A stretch of DNA of 64,000 nt from the NCBI GenBank assembly GCA_903813345.2, contig CAIIXF020000003.1:5605815-5669814 (forward strand). Direction: 5' to 3'. The notes below the pieces were generated by a model that worked only from the letters and a program-made list of their open reading frames with translations, was not told the origin of the DNA and searched no databases. Position numbers and translations under genes: made by a program. This DNA comes from Owenia fusiformis. Lineage: Eukaryota > Annelida > Polychaeta > Sabellida > Oweniidae. The stretch's first letter is position 1, and each line of letters starts with the position of its first letter. Below, piece by piece: positions 39,098 to 54,400 of this stretch.

Positions 39098-42000
39098 CAG
39101 AGTGAATATACTGTACATAAACAGTGTATGGTAAACCTGACTGATGAAGAAACAACGAACACTGGTTATAGCTTCTCATATTTTGGTTTGACGATAAATG
39201 GAATTTCAGAAAGTGAATGTCATTTTCCAAAGTTTAATAGCTATTTAGTAAGAGCATCATTTTGTCTGTCAGTGGAGTCTCTCAGGTATTTAGTAATGAA
39301 TGAGCATATTGGAAATATTACAGTTGTCTGATTCATGCCAAGGTCAGGAAATCCAAAATAGCAGGCCAAATGGGAAAATTATGAGATATCTCCAATGTAT
39401 ACCTTTACTTTATGTAGATAGATTGAAGGTATATAAGAGTAGATCACAAATATTACTCTTTACATGTATCTGTAACATCTTTCTGATTCTTGAAAAACAA
39501 TTGTTTTATCTTCAACATATTTCCAATGAATGTTTAGAAAATAGGTGAGGTTGAAGATAGCATATAAGTTATATATATTGTTATATTATGCATATAGATA
39601 CACCAAAGATAATTGTTATTGAGGATTGTAGTTCTTATAATGCTATCACATTCTCACATAATTCCATCACATTCTCACAAAATGCTATCACATTCTCACA
39701 TAATGCTATCACATTCTCACATAATGCTATCACATTCTCACATAATGCTATCACATTCTCACATAATGCTATCACATTCTCACATAATTTTATCACATTC
39801 TCACATAATGCTATCATATTCTCACATAGTTTTATCACATTCTCACATAATGCTATCACATTCTCACATAGTTCTATCACATTCTCACATACTTTTTTCA
39901 CATCTGCAAAAATAACATTAAAATCTTGTGGAATGTGAACAACAACTTTTAGTCTATTATGTATAGGTCTTTGTGTTTACTGCTGTGCAAAATTATCTAA
40001 AAGCTATGAAAAGGTTTTCAAACTATTGTATTTCTATTTCATATATCAACAAAACACATAAAGCATCTTTACTCATTCAAACAAGTATGTAACAATACTG
40101 AGAACTAAATTAGGAAAGGGGTTAGCATAGGCTTTTCCAATCCCTTTAGGCTATGTACTAAGATGTAAGTAGACTTTAGATAAGGTCAGTATTGTGAAAG
40201 TACAAAAGGTACATAACTATAACTAACTGTTTGAAATTAGGCATATGGTATAATATTTGAAATACATGCTAATGTCACAACATAAAAGAAATGAACAACT
40301 AGCTAGATAATAGTTTCATTGAATAAAGTGTCATCGAGTGATAATTTGACAAGTGACAGTCAGATTGACTTGAAAAGATACAAGGAATGAAGGACACCTA
40401 AACATTATATGGTCTACGTGTAATGGCATTGTGTGTTAGCCTACCATGCAAAAATTGAAAAATATGATTAAGACACATAGAGGCTTTACAGAATATGTTA
40501 CCATGGCAATTAACTATAAGACTATATGTAACATTTCTAGGAATTATGTGTTGTCATGACAATCAATTAAGTTTTGACTTTCTCAAATATAGAATGCAAC
40601 TGTGTGGTGACATTTTGTTATGATGTGATTGTATATTGCCATTATTTAACTAGTGGCACCAACATAGCCAAAGTGTGTAAGGGCATTGTAGGTGTCAATC
40701 ATTATGAAGTAACTGGGATGTATTGGGTCCTGATGAAACTTCCCAAGGAAGAGGGAAGGTGACTATATAAAATGATTAAAGTTATAATTGATTAAAGAAA
40801 TATGCATAAGTAATAGAGGATGCTATAGAGAAGATGTAACATGTTTTAGATGTACATATTACTAAAATGATAACATAGGCAAATGGGCATATTACATGTA
40901 TTATGAATGTGTTATATTACATGTAAATTACCATATATATCATATATTATGAACTGTGCATATAAAGAAAATGTGCATTTAAGGGTCTGTGCAATATACA
41001 GCTGTACCATAATTTGTAACATAAATAATTTGTACCATAAATGATTTATACTATTGTAGCATAAATGTGATGCAATATATTACTTGTTAAAATATATTAC
41101 AAACAAAATGTTGTTGCTACTTGAGAACGTAAAATATGTTAGATATTATACAAGTAAGTATTTACCCATGAGATCTGTTTCACACATAGGTTTAATATTA
41201 GCCTCACAAATTAGAGACCTTCAACTACAATCGCATTGAACAAATGCTTTGTCAATCAAAGCTCAACATCCAGGCCATAAATCACAGGTCCCAGCACTGT
41301 TACATTGTTTTGTCATATTTTAAAGTATAACATAAGTATAAAGAACGATTATTATAGGAAAACAACACCTAACAAGGGGTGGGGGGGGGGGCAAATTTTA
41401 TGTCTGAAAAAAAAACTTTCTTGATATATATCTCTAAAACCAGGTCCAGCTGTGCTTAAAAAGGCCATCTCCCCCTAATCCACCAGTGCAATGGACATTC
41501 ATTCCTACAGATGCCAACATGTTTTGCTGTATTTCGCTGAAATTCTTTGAAAATATCGACAGGCTGAGATTTGAGAGATTCTCAAGTAAGGAGAGTAATT
41601 ACCAGTGGCCTTCAGGACTGTCAATGGATGGCGAAAAATCAATTGCTCCAAAAATCTACAAAGATAAATTCTATTGAAAATATCCTAAACCTTTAAACAT
41701 GTTCGTAAGTAATGATGAAGGAAAATATGATATTCATTTGATATATATATAATGAATTTGAAGTTTTTAAACAGCAATGTTTACACACTAACCAGTGGGC
41801 CAGATCTGAAGAACAACCCGATAGTACCTGCCATCTATACAAGTCCTGGCTCCCATTACATGTATGCCAAAGGATAAACTATGAGTATTTGGTTTAAGGA
41901 GGGATAATAACCGAGGTCTCTAGACCGAGGCTATTAATTCTCCTAAGACCTGATATGAATGGTTTAATTTATCTAAATTAACCCCACATAGACTAGACTA

Positions 42001-42487
42001 TGATCGAATTTTAGGAAAACTTGATTTCTTTTGAATTGACTAGATGCGAATAGAAACAATCTTGATTTGCGTCATTAAATATTCAAAATCCAGTCAAAGT
42101 GATGTCATATTTGAAATCTACATGTGAAACTACGTCTAGAAATATGGTTTCGAAAATTGTTTATCAAATTTGAAAATTTAATTTTTTTTGAAAATATGAC
42201 TTCTAGCTCGGGTTGATTCCTCATAGACCCCATGTTACAAAATCACAAAAAGTTAAATATCTTTTCTTGTATTGGACATATAACATTTTCTTTTACTGGA
42301 CATATTTTAATTTGCATAACTATTAGATACATAAGGGTAATATAAAAATTGAACCACTAAAACAGATGTTATTTAAGTTAAAGGGAACTTTCTACTATAC
42401 CCGCCATGTTATCTGACCCGAACGAGCCACCTGGTGGCGAAACTGGTAACTACCTACTCGCATCTGCGTTATTGACCACTTAAGTGA
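39098..42487 (+). other. WDR7 3' UTR and downstream flank
   Basis: AT-rich, with a 21-bp minisatellite at 39638-39902. Candidate AATAAA near 40323 is one of several possible poly(A) signals; the true end is not determinable here. A G-run lies near 41380, and an imperfect palindrome built on CCGAGGTCTCTAGACCGAGG at about 41909-41940. No further gene is supported. Confidence 0.4.
39638..39902 (+). repeat. 21-bp minisatellite downstream of WDR7
   Basis: About 12.5 copies of a 21-bp unit built on ATGCTATCACATTCTCACAT. Open frames appear on both strands (for example repeats of ENVIALC on the minus strand) because the period is a multiple of three. It may lie in the WDR7 3' UTR. Confidence 0.93.
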
Positions 42488-45400
42488 AAATTGTTGAATG
42501 AGTGAAAAGGGTGTAATTAGTTCAGCTTCAGTACACTGCACTAAACAGTGTACTTGTGTAATTAGTTCAGCTTTAGTACACTGCATGTAACAGTGTAGTA
42601 TTCAACTATTGAATGAGTGAATAGGGTGTAATTAGTTCAGCTTCAGTACACTGCATGTAACAGTGTACTATTCAACTATTGAATGAGTGAATAGGGTGTA
42701 ATTAGTTCAGCTTTAGTACACTGCACGTAACAGTGTGCAATTCAACTATTGAATGAGTGAATGAGGTGTAATTAGTTCAGCTTCAGTGCTCTGCACGTAA
42801 CAGTGTACTATTCAACTATTGAATGAGTGAATAGGGTGTAATTAGTTCAGCTTCTGTGCGCTGCACGTAACAGTTTACTATTCAACTATTGAATGAGTGA
42901 ATAGGGTGTAATTAGTTCAGCTTCTGTGCGTTGCACGTAACAGAATTTACTATTCAACTACTGAATGAGTGAATAGGGTGTAATTAGTTCAGCTTCAGTA
43001 CACTGCACGTAACAGTGAACTATTCAACTATTGAATGAGTGAATAGGGTGTAATAAGTTCAGCTTCAGTACACTGCACGTAACAGTCTACTATTCAACTA
43101 TTGAATGAGTGAATTGGGTGTAATTAGTTCAGCTTCAGTACACTGCAAGAAACAATGTAGTATTCAACTATTGAATGAGTGTATAGGGTGTAATTAGTTC
43201 AGCTTCAGTACACTGCACGTAACTGTACTATTCAACTATTGAATGAGTGAATGAGGTATAATTAGTTCAGCTTCAGTACACTGCAAGTAACAATGCAGTA
43301 TTCAACTATTGAATGAGTGAATAGGGTGTAATTAGTTCAACTTCAGTGCACTGCACGTAACAGTGTACTATTCAACTACTAAATCAGTGAATAGGGTGTA
43401 ATTAGTCCAGCTTCAGTACACTACATGTAACATTTTACTATTCAATATTTGAATGAATAAAGAGGGTGTAATTAGTTCAGCTTATGTGTGCTTCACGTAA
43501 CAGTGTATTATTCAACTATTGAATGAGTGAATAGGGTTTAATTAGTTCAGCTTCAGTACACTGCACGAAACAGTGTACTATTCAACTATTGAATGAGTGA
43601 ATAGGGTGTAATTAGTTCAGCTTTAGTGCATTGCATGTAAGAGATTACTATTCAACTATTGAATGAGTGAATAAGGTTTAATTAGTTCAGCTTCAGTGCA
43701 CTGCACGTATCAGTGTACTATTCAACTCTTTGATGCATGAATAGGGTTTAATTAGTTCAGCTTCAGTGCATTGCACGTAACAGTGTACTATTAAACTATT
43801 GAATGAGTAAATAGGGTGTAATTAATTCAGCTTTAGTACACTGCAAGTAACAGTGTACTATTCAAATATTGAATGAGTGAATTTGGTGTAATTAGTTCAG
43901 CTTTAGTCCACTATACGTAACAGTGTACTATTCAACTTTTGAATGAGTGAATAGGGTGCAATTAGTTCAGCTTCAGTGCATTGCACGTAACATTGTACTA
44001 TTCAATTATTAAATGAGTGAATAGGGTGCAATTAGTTCCGCTTCAGTGCACTACACGAAACAGTGTACTATTCAATTATTGAATGAATGAATAGGGTGCA
44101 ATTAGTTCCGCTTCAGTGCACTGCACGTAACAGTGTACTATTCAACTATTGAATGAGTGAATAGGGTATAATTAGTTCGGTTTCAGTGCACTACACGTAA
44201 CAGTGTACTATTCAACTATTGAACGAGTGAATAGGGTGTAATTAGGTCAGCTTAAGTACACTGCATGTAACAGTGTACTATTCAACTATTGAATGAGTGA
44301 ATAGGGTGTAATTAGTTCAGCTTTAGTACACTGCACGTAACAGTGTGCAATTCAACTATTGAATGAGTGAATGAGGTGTAATTAGTTCAGCTTCAGTGCT
44401 CTGCACGTAACAGTGTACTATTCAACTATTGAATGAGTGAATAGGGTGTAATTAGTTCAGCTTCTGTGCGCTGCACGTAACAGTTTACTATTCAACTATT
44501 GAATGAGTGAATAGGGTGTAATTAGTTCAGCTTCTGTGCGCTGCACGTAACAGAATTTACTATTCAACTACTGAATGAGTGAATAGGGTGTAATTAGTTC
44601 AGCTTCAGTACACTGCACGTAACAGTGAACTATTCAACTATTGAATGAGTGAATAGGGTGTAATAAGTTCAGCTTCAGTACACTGCACGTAGCAGTCTAC
44701 TATTCAACTATTGAATGAGTGAATTGGGTGTAATTAGTTCAGCTTCAGTACACTGCAAGAAACAATGTAGTATTCAACTATTGAATGAGTGTATAGGGTG
44801 TAATTAGTTCAGCTTCAGTACACTGCAGGTAACTGTACTATTCAACTATTGAATGAGTGAATGAGGTATAATTAGTTCAGCTTCAGTACACTGCAAGTAA
44901 CAATGCAGTATTCAACTATTGAATGAGTGAATAGGGTGTAATTAGTTCAGCTTCAGTACACTGCACGTAACAGTGTACTATTCAACGATTGAATGAGTGA
45001 ATGAGGTGTAATTAGTTCAGCTTCAGTGCTCTGCACGTAACAGTGTACTATTCAACGATTGAATGAGTGAATGAGGGGTAATTAGTTCAGCTTCAGTGCT
45101 CTGCACGTAACAGTGAACTATTCAATTATTGAATGAGTGAATGAGGTGTAATTAGTTCACCTTCAGTGTTCTGCACGTAACAGTGTACTCTCCAACTATT
45201 GAATGAGTGAATAGGGTGTAATTAGTCCAGCTTCTGTACAATGCACGTAACAGTTTACTATTCAACTATTGAATGAGTGAATAGGGTGTAATTAGTTCAG
45301 CTTCAGTACACTGCACGTAACAGTGAACTATTCAACTATTGAATGAGTGAATTGGGTGTAATTAGTTCAGCTTCAGTACACTGCAAGTAACAATGTAGTA

Positions 45401-48400
45401 TTCAACTATTGAATGAGTGAATAGGGTGTAATTAGTTCAGCTTCAGTACACTGCACGTAACTGTACTATTCAATTATTGAATGAGTGAATGAGGTATAAT
45501 TAGTTCAGCTTCAGTACACTGCAAGTAACAATGTAGGATTCAACTATTGAATGAGTGAATATGGTGTAATTAGTTCAGCTTCAGTACACTGCACGTAACA
45601 GTGAACTATTCAACGATTGAATGAGTAAAGAGGCTGTAATTAGTTCAGCTTCAGTGCGCTGCTCGTAACAGTTTACTATTCAACTATTGAATGAGTGAAT
45701 AGGGTGTAATTAGTTCAGCTTCTGTACGATGCACGTAACAGTTTACTATTCAACTATTGATTGAGTGAATAGGGTGTAATTAATTCAGCTTCAGGACACT
45801 GCACGTAACAGTGTACTATTCAACTATTGAATGAGTGAATGAGGTGTAATTAGTTCAGCTTCAGTACACTGCACGTAACAGTTTACTATTCAACTATTGA
45901 ATGAGTGAATTGGTTGTAATTAGTTCAGCTTCAGGACACTGCACGTAACAGTGTACTATTCAACTATTGAATGAGTGAATGAGGTGTAATTAGTTCAGCT
46001 TCAGTACACTGCACGTAGGAGTGTACTATTAAACTATTGAATGGATGAATAAGGTGTAATTAGTTCAGCTTCAATGCACTGCACGTAATAGTGTACTATT
46101 CAACTATAGAATGAGTAAGACTGGTATGTTTATTTTGTATGATTGATATAAATGTACAATTGGAAGTTAATTTAAAAGGAAAATAAATGTTATTTAAAAA
46201 AAATTAAAAAAACAACTATTGAATGAGTGATTAGGGTGTAGTTAGTTCAGCTTCAGTACACTGCACGTAACAGTGAACTATTCAACTATTGAATGAGTGA
46301 ATATGGTGTAATTAGTTCGGCTTCAGTACACTGCACGTAACAGTGTACTATTCAACTATTGAATGAGTGAATAGGTGTAATTAGTTCAGCTTCAGTGCAC
46401 TGCACGTAACAGTGTACTATTCAAATATTGAATGAATGAATGGGGTGTACTTAGTTCAGCTTCAGTGCACTGCGCGTAACAGTGTACTATTCAACTATTG
46501 AATGATTGAATGGTGTGTACTTAGTTCAGCTTCAGTGCACTGCACGTAACAGTGTACTATTCAACTACTGAATGAGTGAATAGGATGTAATTAGTCCAGC
46601 TTCAGTACACTACATGTAACATTTTACTATTCAACTATTGAATGAGCAAAGAGGATGTAATTAGTTCAGCTTCAGTACACTACATGTAACATTTTACTAT
46701 TCAACTATTGAATGAGTGAATAGGGTGCAATTAGTTCCGCTTCAGTACACTGCACGTAACAGTGTACTATTCAACTATAGAATGAGTGAATAGGGTGTAA
46801 TTAGTTCAGCTTCAGTGACTGCACGTAACAGTGTACTATTCAACTACTGAATGAGTGAATAGGGTGTAATTAGTCCAGCTTCAGTACACTACATGGAAAC
46901 TTTTACTATTCAACTATTGAATGAGTAAAGAGGGTTTAATTAGTTCAGCTTCTGTGCGCTGCACGTAACAGTGTATTATTCAACTATTGAATGAGGGAAT
47001 AGGGTGTAATTAGTTCAGCTTCAGTACACTGCACGTAACAGTGTACTATTCAACTATTGAATGAATGAATGGGGTGTATTTAGTTCAGCTTCAGTGCACT
47101 GCACGTAACATTTTACTATTCAACGATTGAATGAGTAAAGAGGTTGTAATTAGTTCAGCTTCAGTGCTCTGCACGTAACAGTGTACTATTCAACTACTCA
47201 ATGAGTTGACAGGGTGTAATTAGTTCAGATTTAGTACACTGCACGTAACAGTGTACTTTTCAACGATTGAATGAGTAAAGAGGGTGTGATTAGTTCAGCT
47301 GCAGTGCACTGCTCGTAACAGTGTACTATTCAACTATTGACTGAGTGAATAGGGTGTAATTAGTTCAGCTTCAGTGCGTTGCTCGTAACAGTTTACTATT
47401 GAACTATTGAATGAGTGAATATAGTGTAATTAGTTCAGCTTCAGTGGGCTGCACGTAACAGTGTACTATTCAACTACTGAATGAGTGAATAGGGTATACT
47501 TAGTTCAGCTTCAGTGCACTGCGCGTAACAGTGTACTATTCAAATATTGAATGAGTGAATAGGGTGCAATTAGTTCAACTTCAGTACACTCAACATAACA
47601 GTGTACTATTCAACTACTGAATAAGTGTAATTAGTTCCGCTTCAGCACACTGCACGTAACTGTACTATTCAACTATTGAATGAGTCAATAGGGTGTAATT
47701 AGTCCAGCTTCAGTGCGCTGCACGTAACAGTTTACTATTCAACTATTGAATGGATGAATGGGGTGTATTTAGTTCAGCTTCAGTGCACTGCGCGTAACAG
47801 TGTACTATTCAACTAATGAATGAGTGAATGGGGTATACTTAGTTCAGCTTCAGTGCACTGCGCGTAACAGTGTACTATTCAACTACTGAATGAGTGAATA
47901 GGATGTAATTAGTCCAGCTTCAGTACACTACATGTAATATAGTCAACTATTGAATTAGTAAAGAGGGTGTAATTAGTTCAGCTTCTGTGCACTTCACGTA
48001 ACAATGTATTATTCAACTATTGAATGAGTGAATAGGGTTTAATTAGTTCAGTTTCAGTACACTGCACGTAACAGTGTATTATTCAACTATTGAATGAGTG
48101 AATAGGATGTAATTAGTTCAGCTTCAGTACACTATACATAACAGTGAACTATTCAACTATTGAATTAGTGAATGGGGTGTAATTAGTTCAGCTTCTGTGC
48201 GATGCACGTAACAGTTTACTATTCAACTATTGAATGAGTGAATTTGGGTGTAATTAGTTCAGCTTCAGTACACTGCACATAACTGTGTACTATTCAACTA
48301 TTGAATGGATGAATGGGGTGTATTTAGTTCAGCTTCAGTGCACTGCACGTAACAGTGTACTATTCAACTACTGAATGAGTGAATAGGGTTTAATAAGTCC

Positions 48401-51400
48401 AGCTTCAGTACACTACATGAAACATTTTACTATTCAACTATTGAATGAGTAAAGAGGGTGTAATTACTTCAGCTTATGTGCACTTCACGTAACAGTGTAT
48501 TATTCAACTATTGAATGAGTGAATAGGGTTTAACTAGTTCAGCTTCAGTACAATGCACGTAACAGTGTACTATTCAACAACGAATGAATAGGGCGCAATA
48601 AGTTCAGCGTCAGTACACTGCGCGTAATAGTGTACTACTAGTATTCAATTATTGAATGAGTAAATGGGGTGTAATTAGTTCAGATCCAGTACACTGCACG
48701 TAACAGTGTACTATTCAACTAATGAACGAATGAATAGGGTGTTATTAGTACAGCTTAAGTACACTGCACGTAACAGTGTACTATTCAACTATTGAATGAG
48801 TAAATAGGGTGTAATTAGTTCAGCTTCAGTACCCCGCACGTAACAGTTTACTATTCAACTATTGAACGAGTGAATAGGGTGAATTAGTTCATCTTCAGTA
48901 CACTTTGCATTACAGTGTACTACTAGTATTCAATTATTGAATGAGAAAATGGGGTGTAATTAGTTCAGCTTCAGTACACTGCACGTAACAGTTTACTACT
49001 CAACTATTAAATGAGTGAATAGGGTGTTATTAGTTTAGCTTCAGTGCGCTGCACGTAACAGTGTACTATTCAACTATTGGATGAGTGAATAGGGTGTAAT
49101 TAGTTCAGCTTCAGTACACTGCACGTAACAGTGTACTTTTCAACCATTGTTCGAGTGAAGAGGGTGTAATTAGTTCAGCTTCAGTACACTGCGCGTTACA
49201 GTATACTACTAGTATTCAGTTATTGGATGAGTAAATGGAGTGTAATTAGTTAAGCTTCAGTACACTGCACGTAACAGTTTACTACTCAACTATTGAATGA
49301 GAGAATAGGGTGTAATTAGTTTAGCTTCAGTGCACTGCACGTAACAGTGTACTATTCAACTATTGGATGAGTGAATAGGGTGTCATTAGTTCAGCTTCAG
49401 TGCACTGCACTTAAGAGATTACTATTCAACTATTGAATCAGTGAATAGGGTGTAATTATTTCAACTTCAGTGCACTGCACGTAACAGTGTACTATTCAAC
49501 TATTTGATGCGTGAATAGGGTTTAATTAGTTCAGCTTTAGTGCATTGCATGTAAGAGATTACTATTCAACTATTGAATGAGTGAATAAGGTTTAATTAGT
49601 TCAGCTTCAGTTCACTGCACGTATCAGTGTACTATTCAACTATTTGATGCGTGAATAGGGTTTAATTAGTTCAGCTTCAGTGCATTGCACGTAACAGTGT
49701 ACTATTAAACTATTGAATGAGTAAATAGGGTGTAATTAATTCAGCTTTAGTACACTGCAAGTAACAGTGTACTATTCAAATATTGAATGAGTGAATTTGG
49801 TGTAATTAGTTCAGCTTTAGTCCACTATACGTAACAGTGTACTATTCAACTTTTGAATGAGTGAATAGGGTGCAATTAGTTCAGCTTCAGTGCGTTGCAC
49901 GTAACATTGTACTATTCAATTATTAAATGAGTGAATAGGGTGCAATTAGTTCCGCTTCAGTGCACTACACGAAACAGTGTACTATTCAATTATTGAATGA
50001 ATGAATAGGGTGCAATTAGTTCCGCTTCAGTGCACTGCACGTAACAGTGTACTATTCAACTATTGAATGAGTGAATAGGGTATAATTAGTTCGGTTTCAG
50101 TGCACTACACGTAACAGTGTACTATTCAACTATTGAACGAGTGAATAGGGTGTAATTAGTTCAGCTTAAGTACACTGCACGTAACAGTGTACTATTCAAC
50201 TATAATATGAGTGAATAGGGTGTAATTAGTTCAACTTCAGTGCACTGCACGTAACAGTGTACTTTTCAACTACTAAATGAGTGAATAGGGTGTAATTAGT
50301 CCAGCTTCAGTACACTACATGTAACATTTTACTATTCAACATTTGAATGAGTAAAGAGGGTGTAATTAGTTCAGCTTATGTGTGCTTCACGTAACAGTGT
50401 ATTATTCAACTATTGAATGAGTGAATAGGGTTTAATTAGTTCAGCTTCAGTACACTGCACGAAACAGTGTACTATTCAACTATTGAATGAGTGAATAGGG
50501 TGTAATTAGTTCAGCTTTAGTGCATTGCATGTAAGAGATTACTATTCAACTATTGAATGAGTGAATAAGGTTTAATTAGTTCAGCTTCAGTGCACTGCAC
50601 GTATCAGTGTACTATTCAACTCTTTGATGCGTGAATAGGGTTTAATTAGTTCAGCTTCAGTGCATTGCACGTAACAGTGTACTATTAAACTATTGAATGA
50701 GTAAATAGGGTGTAATTAATTCAGCTTTAGTACACTGCAAGTAACAGTGTACTATTCAAATATTGAATGAGTGAATTTGGTGTAATTAGTTCAGCTTTAG
50801 TCCACTATACGTAACAGTGTACTATTCAACTTTTGAATGAGTGAATAGGGTGCAATTAGTTCAGCTTCAGTGCATTGCACGTAACATTGTACTATTCAAT
50901 TATTAAATGAGTGAATAGGGTGCAATTAGTTCCGCTTCAGTGCACTACACGAAACAGTGTACTATTCAATTATTGAATGAATGAATAGGGTGCAATTAGT
51001 TCCGCTTCAGTGCACTGCACGTAACAGTGTACTATTCAACTATTGAATGAGTGAATAGGGTATAATTAGTTCGGTTTCAGTGCACTACACGTAACAGTGT
51101 ACTATTCAACTATTGAACGAGTGAATAGGGTGTAATTAGTTCAGCTTAAGTACACTGCACGTAACAGTGTACTATTCAACTATAATATGAGTGAATAGGG
51201 TGTAATTAGTTCAACTTCAGTGCACTGCACGTAACAGTGTACTATTCAACTACTAAATGAGTGAATAGGGTGTAATTAGTCCAGCTTCAGTACACTACAT
51301 GTAACATTTTACTATTCAACATTTGAATGAGTAAAAAGGGTGTAATTAGTTCAGCTTATGTGTGCTTCACGTAACAGTGTATTATTCAACTATTGAATGA

Positions 51401-54400
51401 GTGAATACGGTTTAATTAGTTCAGTCTCAGTACACTGCACGAAACAGTGTACTATTCAACTATTGAATGAGTGAATAGGGTGTAATTAGTTCAGCTTCAG
51501 TACACTGCACGTAACAGTGAACTATTCAACTATTAAATGAGTGAATAGGGTGTAATTAGTTCAGCTTCTGTGTGCTCCGCGTAGCAGTTTACTCTTCAAC
51601 TATTGAATGAGTGAATTGGGTGTAATTAGTTTAGCTTCAGTACACTGCACGTAACTGTGTACTATTCAAATATTGAATGAGTGAATAGGGTGCAATTAGT
51701 TCAACTTCAGTACACTGCACATAACAGTGTACTATTCAACTATTGAACGAATGAATATGATGTAATTAGTACAGCTTAAGTACACTGCACGTAACAGTGT
51801 ACTATTCAACTATTGAATGAGTAAATAGGGTGTAATTAGTTCAGCTTCAGTACACTGCACGTAACAGTGTACTTTTCAACCATTGTTCGAGTGAAGAGCG
51901 TGTAATTAGTTCAGCTTCAGTACAATGCACGTAACAGTGTACTTTTCAACCATTGTTCGAGTGAAGAGGGTGTAATGAGTCCAGCTTCAGTACACTACAT
52001 GTAACATTTTACTATTCAACATTTGAATGAGTAAAGAGGGTGTAATTAGTTCAGCTTATGTGTGCTTCACGTAACAGTATATTATTCAACTATTGAATGA
52101 GTGAATAGGGTTTAATTAGTTCAGCTTCAGTACACTGCACGAAACAGTGTACTATTCAACTATTGAATGAGTGAATAGGGTGTAATTAGTTCAGCTTCAG
52201 TACACTGCACGTAACAGTGAACTATTCAACTATTGAATGAGTGAATAGGGTGTAATTAGTTCAGCTTCTGTGCGCTCCGCCTAGCAGTTTACTCTTCAAC
52301 TATTGAATGAGTGAATTGGGTGTAATTAGTTCAGCTTCAGTACACTGCACATAACAGTGTACTATTCAACTATTGAACGAATGAATAGGATGTAATTAGT
52401 ACAGCTTAAGTACACTGCACGTAACAGTGTACTATTCAACTATTGAATGAGTAAATAGGGTGTAATTAGTTCAGCTTCAGTACACTGCACGTAACAGTGT
52501 ACTTTTCAACCATTGTTCGAGTGAAGAGGGTGTAATTAGTTCAGCTTCAGTACACTGCCCGTTACAGTATACTACTAGTATTCAGTTATTGGATGAGTAA
52601 ATGGAGTGTAATTAGTTAAGCTTCAGTACACTGCACGTAACAGTTTACTACTCAACTATTGAATGAGTGAATAGGGTGTAATTAGTTTAGCTTCAGTGCA
52701 CTGCACTTAATAGTGTACTATTCAACTATTGGATGAGTGAATAGGGTGACATTAGTTCAGCTTATGTGTGCTTCACGTAACAGTGTATTATTCAACTATT
52801 GAATGAGTGAATAGGGTTTAATTAGTTCAGCTTCAGTACACTGCACGAAACAGTGTACTATTCAACTATTGAATGAGTGAATAGGGTGTAATTAGTTCAG
52901 CTTCAGTACACTGCACGTAACAGTGAACTATTCAACTATTGAATGAGTGAATAGGGTGTAATTAGTTCAGCTTCTGTGCGCTCCGCGTAGCAGTTTACTC
53001 TTCAACTATTGAATGAGTGAATTGGGTGTAATTAGTTCAGCTTCAGTACACTGCACGTAACTGTGTACTATTCAACCATTGTTCGAGTGAAGAGGGTGTA
53101 ATTAGTTCAGCTTCAGTACACTGCGCGTTACAGTATACTACTAGTATTCAGTTATTGGATGAGTAAATGGAGTGTAATTAGTTAAGCTTCAGTACACTGC
53201 ACGTAACAGTTTACTACTCAACTATTGAATGAGTGAATAGGGTGTAATTAGTTTAGCTTCAGTGCACTGCACGTAACAGTGTACTATTCAACTATTGGAT
53301 GAGTGAATAGGGTGTCATTAGTTCAGCTTCAGTGCACTGCACTTAAGAGATTACTATTCAACTATTGAATCAGTGAATAGGGTGTAATTATTTCAGCTTC
53401 AGTGCACTGCACGTAACAGTGTACTATTCAACTATTTGATGTGTGAATAGGGTTTAATTAGTTCAGCTTTAGTGCATTGCATGTAAGAGAATACTATTCA
53501 ACTATTGAATGCGTGAATAAGGTTTAATTAGTTCAGCTTCAGTTCACTGCACGTATCAGTGTACTATTCAACTATTTGATGCGTGAATAGGGTTTAATTA
53601 GTTCAGCTTCAGTGCATTGCACGTAACAGTGTACTATTAAACTATTGAATGAGTAAATAGGGTGTAATTAATTCAGCTTTAGTACACTGCAAGTAACAGT
53701 GTACTATTCAAATATTGAATGAGTGAATTTGGTGTAATTAGTTCAGCTTTAGTCCACTATACGTAACAGTGTACTATTCAACTTTTGAATGAGTGAAAAG
53801 GGTGCAATTAGTTCAGCTTCAGTGCATTGCACGTAACATTGTACTATTCAATTATTAAATGAGTGAATAGGGTGCAATTAGTTCCGCTTCAGTGCACTAC
53901 ACGAAACAGTGTACTATTCAATGATTGAATGAATGAATAGGGTGCAATTAGTTCCGCTTCAGTGCACTGCACGTAACAGTGTACTATTCAACTATTGAAT
54001 GAGTGAATAGGGTATAATTAGTTCGGTTTCAATGCACTACACGTAACAGTGTACTATTCAACTATTGAACGAGTGAATAGGGTGTAATTAGTTCAGCTTA
54101 AGTACACTGCACGTAACAGTGTACTATTCAACTATAATATGAGTGAATAGGGTGTAATTAGTTCAACTTCAGTGCACTGCACGTAACAGTGTACTATTCA
54201 ACTACTAAATGAGTGAATAGGGTGTAATTAGTCCAGCTTCAGTACACTACATGTAACATTTTACTATTCAACATTTGAATGAGTAAAGAGGGTGTAATTA
54301 GTTCAGCTTATGTGTGCTTCACGTAACAGTGTATTATTCAACTATTGAATGAGTGAATACGGTTTAATTAGTTCAGCTTCAGTACACTGCACGAAACAGT

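Noticed and set aside
39635-39901. ENVIALC repeat frame (minus) and HSHIMLS repeat frame (plus)
   Set aside because: Both strands of a 21-bp minisatellite are open; periodicity explains them.
42395-42586. Minus-strand 63-codon frame at the satellite border
   Set aside because: It is composed partly of satellite units and has no family resemblance.
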